From CAYHVK01 sp964360255 (lineage in GTDB: Bacteria; Bdellovibrionota; Bdellovibrionia; Bdellovibrionales; UBA1609), in assembly GCA_964360255.1 (NCBI GenBank), contig CAYHVK010000022.1, forward strand, positions 1 to 45,815: 45,815 bases of DNA. The letters run 5' to 3'. This document shows positions 41,611 to 45,815 of this stretch, piece by piece (within the stretch, counting starts at the first letter, position 1; the number at the start of each line of letters is the position of its first letter). Both the position numbers and the translations under genes were made by a program. The notes under the pieces were generated by a model, which was not told where the DNA came from, made no database searches, and was given only the letters and a program-made list of their open reading frames with translations.

Positions 41611-43295
41611 TTGAGCAATCTTTAGATTATTGGAAATTTGTTGCTGGCCTTGGTTTATTTCTTTATGGAATGGTAAGGCTTGAAGATGCGCTCAAAGAGT
41701 TAGCTGGAAAACGCTTTAAACTTTTCTTAAGAAAATATACGACCAATAGATTTCTTGCCATTTTGAATGGAGCCTTTGCGACCGCCATTCTTCAGAGTAG
41801 CTCAATAGTATTATTAATGGTCATAGCATTTGCTGGTGCAGGAATTCTCAGCCTCTCGAATTCTTTGGGTATAATTTTAGGCGCTAACCTCGGCACTACA
41901 ATGACTGGGTGGTGGGTTAGCGCATTTGGGTTTAGTACAAATATAGACTCTTTTGTTTTTCCGTTGATTGCAATCGGAAGCTTGGGTTTGATTTTTGTTA
42001 ACCGCCGCGTTTATGTCTACCACCTTTTTGGATTTCTTATTGCAATAGGACTTTTGCTGATGGGCCTTGGCTTTATGAAAGAGGGTATGAGCAATCTTGC
42101 GGGGTTAGTAGATGTAAGGGAACTTGAAAAATATGGTCTATGGACATTTTTTATTTTTGGATTTGTTGTAACTGCCGTCATTCAATCAAGTTCTGCAATG
42201 ATGACGATCACTTTAAGCGCGCTCTATGCAAATGTTATTACGCTCGGCCCAGCGGCTTTTATTGTAATTGGAGCTGATCTTGGTACTACCATCACCGCAC
42301 TTCTAGCTTCATTGCGTGGCACAGCTGTTAAGAAAAGAGTGGGTCTTGCACATTTCTTTTTCAACGTGTGTACAGCAATATTTGCGCTTATTTTCGTAAC
42401 GTCTCTGCTCGAAGTGATCCGTACCGACCTCAAGATAACAGATCCTCTTTTTACCTTGGTGACGTTTCACAGTGGATTTAATCTGCTCGGGATCATCTTA
42501 TTTTTTCCGTTCTTAGGTATTTTTGAGAAATTTTTAAATCGCTTTTTTATTGGAAGTAATGATCAGGCCTGCATTTTTATTCATAAGGTGAGTGCGGAGG
42601 TCCCAGAGGCTTCGATTGAGGCCATACGGCGCGAGCTTCATCACTTTGCACAAAAGGTATTTCAATTTAATTCACAAATTGTTGGCTTTGCAATTGATGA
42701 AAGAAAAGCCCCTGTGGGTAACAGACTTTTATTTTTTAAAAATTTGTTGAGCGAAGACGATGTAGCTCGAGACTATGAACAAATTAAGAAAACTGAAGGT
42801 GAGCTTTTAGAGTATTTTCTTGCTCTGCAGAAAGAAAAACTTGAGCAAGAAGAGTCAACGGCTCTTAATCAATATATATTGGCTTTACGCAACGGCGTCC
42901 AGTCAGCAAAATCCACCAAAGATATCCAACATAATCTAAAGGATTTTAGGCAATCAGTTATTGGTGTCGTAGAACAATTGATAGAGGAAATTCGTAAGGA
43001 CTATTTTCCTGTACAGCAGGGTATCGCTCGAGTTTTTGAAAATCATAAAAATCAAATTTTATTCGAAGAGCTGGCCGAAATTCTTTCAAGTAATGAGTCG
43101 GCTTATCGCCTTGTAAATGAATGGATTTATAAGATGACCCATGCTGAAAACAATATGGGATCTCAAGTCGCGACATTTCTTAACGTAAACCGTGAAATCT
43201 ATAATGCAAATCGCTTCTTAGTAGAAGCTCTTGAGGATATCTTATTGTCGGCCAGTGAGTCGCAAAACCTGTCAAGCCTGCCGAAAAAAGTTTAG
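41607..43295 (+). CDS. Na/Pi cotransporter family protein with PhoU-like C-terminus
   Basis: The membrane domain (about residues 10-320) has the two inverted QSSS repeats of the family (ILQSSSIVLL near 63 and VIQSSSAMMT near 190), together with GANLGTTMTGW and GADLGTTITALLASL. The C-terminal about 240 residues are helical, like PhoU, as in the NptA/YjbB group that moves phosphate with sodium. I start it at TTG 41607, overlapping the stop of the small ORF; an upstream in-frame TTG at 41550 would add 19 residues that overlap that ORF. Its stop overlaps the convergent ATPase by four bases. Confidence 0.88.
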   Translation: MIEQSLDYWKFVAGLGLFLYGMVRLEDALKELAGKRFKLFLRKYTTNRFLAILNGAFATAILQSSSIVLLMVIAFAGAGILSLSNSLGIILGANLGTTMTGWWVSAFGFSTNIDSFVFPLIAIGSLGLIFVNRRVYVYHLFGFLIAIGLLLMGLGFMKEGMSNLAGLVDVRELEKYGLWTFFIFGFVVTAVIQSSSAMMTITLSALYANVITLGPAAFIVIGADLGTTITALLASLRGTAVKKRVGLAHFFFNVCTAIFALIFVTSLLEVIRTDLKITDPLFTLVTFHSGFNLLGIILFFPFLGIFEKFLNRFFIGSNDQACIFIHKVSAEVPEASIEAIRRELHHFAQKVFQFNSQIVGFAIDERKAPVGNRLLFFKNLLSEDDVARDYEQIKKTEGELLEYFLALQKEKLEQEESTALNQYILALRNGVQSAKSTKDIQHNLKDFRQSVIGVVEQLIEEIRKDYFPVQQGIARVFENHKNQILFEELAEILSSNESAYRLVNEWIYKMTHAENNMGSQVATFLNVNREIYNANRFLVEALEDILLSASESQNLSSLPKKV

Positions 43296-45815
43296 GTGTT
43301 CGAGTCCACAGTCCTTCTAGCAATAAATTTTCGAAGCTCCTCAACCCAAAGGACCAGGCTTGCTATCGCCCCGATGGCAAAAAACTGCATGGCATCGATT
43401 GGTACGGTATGAAAGAACTGGCTTAATGGCGGCCAGTAGATCACCAATAAATGAAGTAGATTGCCTATTACAAGACCACCGATAAGCCATGGGTTCTTAA
43501 GCAAGTCCCAAGAAAAGGCAGAGCGAAGTGCTGAGCGACAATTCAGCACATTAAACCATTGGCAGACAGCGAGAATGGTGAACGTTTCGGTCTGCACTTG
43601 TGCAATAGGCGCACCTTGAGAAGTGCGATAAGCAAACCATCCAAAAGTTGAGATGACTGAGGCCGATACCATCAATGGTATTCGTGACAATAATGATCGA
43701 TCTAAAAGTGGTTGGCTAACTGGAGTTGGGGGGCGTTGCATCTCATCTCCCTCTGCCGGCTCCATAATTAAGTTCACTGTTAAGGTTCCTTCGGTAACGA
43801 GATTGATCCAGAGAATCTGTACAGCAGCTAGGGGTATCGGGTAACCAAGGAACAGGGCCAGAAAAAGTACGACGACTTCGTCAATTGAAGTCACAAATAG
43901 AAATAAAATCAGTTTTTTGATGTTTTGATAAACCAGCCGCCCTTCAGCAACCGCAGAGACGATTGTTGCAAAGTTATCATCCGTAATCACAATTTTGGCT
44001 GCCTCTTTTGCAACGTCTGTTCCTGTGATTCCCATTGCCACGCCAACATTCGCACGGACTAAAGCTGGAGCATCATTAACGCCGTCTCCAGTCATGGCGA
44101 CAATATTACCTTTTTTTTGATAAGCCTCTACAATTCTCAGTTTTTGTGCAGGATGTACTCTGGCAAAAACACTGATGCGATCAATTTTTTCAATTAAATC
44201 TTCATCAGAAAGGAGATCAAGTTCTTGACCATCAATTGCCAAATCATTGTTTTGGCTAATTCCTAATGCTTGTGCGATGGCAAGAGCTGTTGCCTTGTGG
44301 TCGCCCGTCACCATGACGGGCTTGATTCCTGCAAGCCGACATTCGCGAACAGAGGCGGCGACTTCATCTCTGGGAGGATCTAATTCACCAATTAGCCCTA
44401 TTAAGGTGATCTTTCTAGAAAATGCCGTGAAACCCTTCGATTCATCGATGCAAACATCACGAACGAATCCAATGGCCAAAAGACGTAAAGCCGAATCGGC
44501 CATTTTTTTTGCCGCCGCGTGCACTTCTGCGCGGACTTTTTTATCGAGTGTTTCTATTTTGCCATCGTGGTAAATGGAGTCACAGAGCTCTAGTAAAATC
44601 TCAGGAGCACCTTTTAGATAAACAATACTTTTGCCTTCGTCAGAGTGTTCTGTTGCCATCATTTTACTGTCTGAGTCGAAAGGAAGTTCGGCTGTTCTTG
44701 GGTATTGATTCCGAATATATATAGGATCTAATCCGCTCTTTGCAACGAGTGTGAGAAGCGCTCCTTCCGTTGGGTCACCGATCATCCTCCATTGAGGGCT
44801 TGAAGTATCGGGGGCGAGAAGTTGAGAGTCGTTACACAAGGCGCTCGCTTCAAGTAACTTGGATAAGGTTTTATCTTTATCGGGTGCCAGCTTGTGCTCG
44901 CGCTCCATAAAATATCCCTTAGGCTCGTATCCAACACCACTGACTGTAATAGTCCGTTGCCCTGCTGGTAAATAGATGGAAGTGACGACCATTTCGTTTC
45001 GCGTGAGAGTGCCGGTTTTATCCGTGCAAATAACGGTTGTTGAGCCAAGAGTTTCAACAGCAGCCAGGCGTCTGATGACAGTGCCCTTGCGGGCCATTCG
45101 TTGAACACCGATAGCGAGTGCAATGGTCATTGCTACGGGTAAGCCCTCTGGCACTAAAGAAACCATTTGGCTGATTGCGAGCATAAAAATCTGTGCAAAG
45201 GGAATCCCGCGCAGAAGTCCAGCTCCGATAACGAGGAAGAATATGGCTATGGCAGCAAGGGCAAGATATCTGCCAAACTGCTTAATACGAAGTTCAAGTT
45301 GAGTCTTCGGTTGTTCTGTTGTTGTGGCAAGATGGGCAATCTTACCAATTTCATTATTAACTCCGGTCGTGGTAACGATGGCAAGGCCTCGACCGGTCGT
45401 AATATGAGTGCCTGCGAAAATCATATTCTGACGATCTGCTAGCGGGGTATTTTCATCCAGTTGTGTGATAGATTTCGGAACAGGAAGCGACTCGCCCGTC
45501 AAGGGCGCTTCAGCGACGGTCATTGTAGAGGCTTCAATCAGTCTCGCATCTGCAGGTACGGCGTCACCAGAACTCAGAACAAGAATATCACCTGGCACAA
45601 TTCGTCTTGCCTCAATGATTTGTTCTTGGCCGCTGCGAAGAATTCGTGCTTTCAATTTTGACAACTGGCGAAGAGCTTCTAACGACTGCTCGGCGCGGCC
45701 CTCTTGGTAGGCACCAATGACAGAGTTTAAAATGACCACGCCAAGAATAACCAAGGCATCCCGCGCTTCACCGATAAAAAAGGCGATGCCCGCTGCAACT
45801 ATCAAGAGATAAATA
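43292..45815 (-). CDS. P2-type cation-transporting ATPase (N-terminus outside window)
   Basis: The ORF runs off the right edge; the visible part begins in transmembrane helix 2 (IYLLIVAAG...). It has TGES (103-106 of the visible fragment counted from 45805), the TM4 ion-site PEGLP, phosphorylation motif DKTGTLT (Asp262) and GDGVNDAPAL in the hinge. Transmembrane helices 5-10 follow, to the C-terminus. This is the Ca2+/Mn2+/Na+-type P2 pattern. TM6 reads WINLVTEG, with Glu where SERCA-like pumps have Asp. The transported ion is therefore uncertain. It is convergent with the Na/Pi transporter. Confidence 0.92.
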   Translation of the reverse strand, partial: IYLLIVAAGIAFFIGEARDALVILGVVILNSVIGAYQEGRAEQSLEALRQLSKLKARILRSGQEQIIEARRIVPGDILVLSSGDAVPADARLIEASTMTVAEAPLTGESLPVPKSITQLDENTPLADRQNMIFAGTHITTGRGLAIVTTTGVNNEIGKIAHLATTTEQPKTQLELRIKQFGRYLALAAIAIFFLVIGAGLLRGIPFAQIFMLAISQMVSLVPEGLPVAMTIALAIGVQRMARKGTVIRRLAAVETLGSTTVICTDKTGTLTRNEMVVTSIYLPAGQRTITVSGVGYEPKGYFMEREHKLAPDKDKTLSKLLEASALCNDSQLLAPDTSSPQWRMIGDPTEGALLTLVAKSGLDPIYIRNQYPRTAELPFDSDSKMMATEHSDEGKSIVYLKGAPEILLELCDSIYHDGKIETLDKKVRAEVHAAAKKMADSALRLLAIGFVRDVCIDESKGFTAFSRKITLIGLIGELDPPRDEVAASVRECRLAGIKPVMVTGDHKATALAIAQALGISQNNDLAIDGQELDLLSDEDLIEKIDRISVFARVHPAQKLRIVEAYQKKGNIVAMTGDGVNDAPALVRANVGVAMGITGTDVAKEAAKIVITDDNFATIVSAVAEGRLVYQNIKKLILFLFVTSIDEVVVLFLALFLGYPIPLAAVQILWINLVTEGTLTVNLIMEPAEGDEMQRPPTPVSQPLLDRSLLSRIPLMVSASVISTFGWFAYRTSQGAPIAQVQTETFTILAVCQWFNVLNCRSALRSAFSWDLLKNPWLIGGLVIGNLLHLLVIYWPPLSQFFHTVPIDAMQFFAIGAIASLVLWVEELRKFIARRTVDSNT

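Overview
The window looks like a chromosomal segment of a free-living Gram-negative bacterium of moderate GC, roughly 40-45% by eye. Many products carry Sec signal peptides, lipoboxes or outer-membrane C-termini. Gene content (a TIGR03546/TIGR03545 pair, a MepA-type murein endopeptidase lipoprotein, many small exported proteins, a PA0069-type radical SAM protein) fits the Bdellovibrionota or a nearby delta-proteobacterial-type lineage. That placement is inference, not proof. I see no phage, IS, CRISPR array or tRNA.

Layout. 1-677: the end of an rRNA operon (23S 3' end, 5S, terminator). 0.7-7.7 kb: a mostly minus-strand block with an exported protein, a radical SAM protein, a DUF2177 membrane protein, a MepA-like lipoprotein, a GT2 glycosyltransferase, an RluA-type pseudouridine synthase and a small membrane protein. 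7.9-13 kb: a VWA-like lipoprotein, a response regulator without its phospho-acceptor, and the minus-strand operon TIGR03546-TIGR03545-trmB. 13.1-16.4 kb: a sugar-phosphate operon with a fused mannose-1-phosphate guanylyltransferase/phosphoglucose isomerase followed by a ROK sugar kinase. 16.5-18.5 kb: two tandem paralogous exported proteins, probably beta-barrels, with matching promoter-like elements and near-identical terminators. 18.6-23.7 kb: mgtE and a polyamine ABC transporter (potD divergent from potABC). 23.7-31.5 kb: exported proteins of unknown function. 31.6-36.8 kb: a small exported protein, an XRE regulator with a clear promoter, a CheY-like protein, an MBL hydrolase, purT coupled to a cupin protein, and a methyltransferase. 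36.9-41.3 kb: an exported alpha/beta hydrolase, two small exported proteins and a multicopper oxidase with a C-terminal beta-barrel-like domain. 41.4-45.8 kb: a small ORF coupled to a Na/Pi cotransporter behind a sigma-54-like promoter, then a P2-type cation ATPase cut by the window edge.

The best candidate for an undescribed system is 24.4-31.5 kb. A 1194-residue exported protein has motifs in an order that recalls a kinase-like fold, and its C-terminus looks like that of an outer-membrane protein. Six bases later comes a 706-residue exported protein whose residues about 165-405 match, motif by motif, the VTC/CYTH-type triphosphate tunnel domain known from polyphosphate polymerases. A divergent exported helical protein shares the intergenic region, which contains a perfect 19-bp palindrome. 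In bacteria, VTC-domain genes are often neighbours of CotH-type kinase genes, so an exported kinase-like/VTC-like pair is a coherent hypothesis. All of this rests on motif reading by eye and needs profile and structure searches.

Other items worth checking are the guanylyltransferase/isomerase fusion, the CopA/CopB-like fusion, the coupled small ORF upstream of the Na/Pi transporter, and the leader of the XRE gene.
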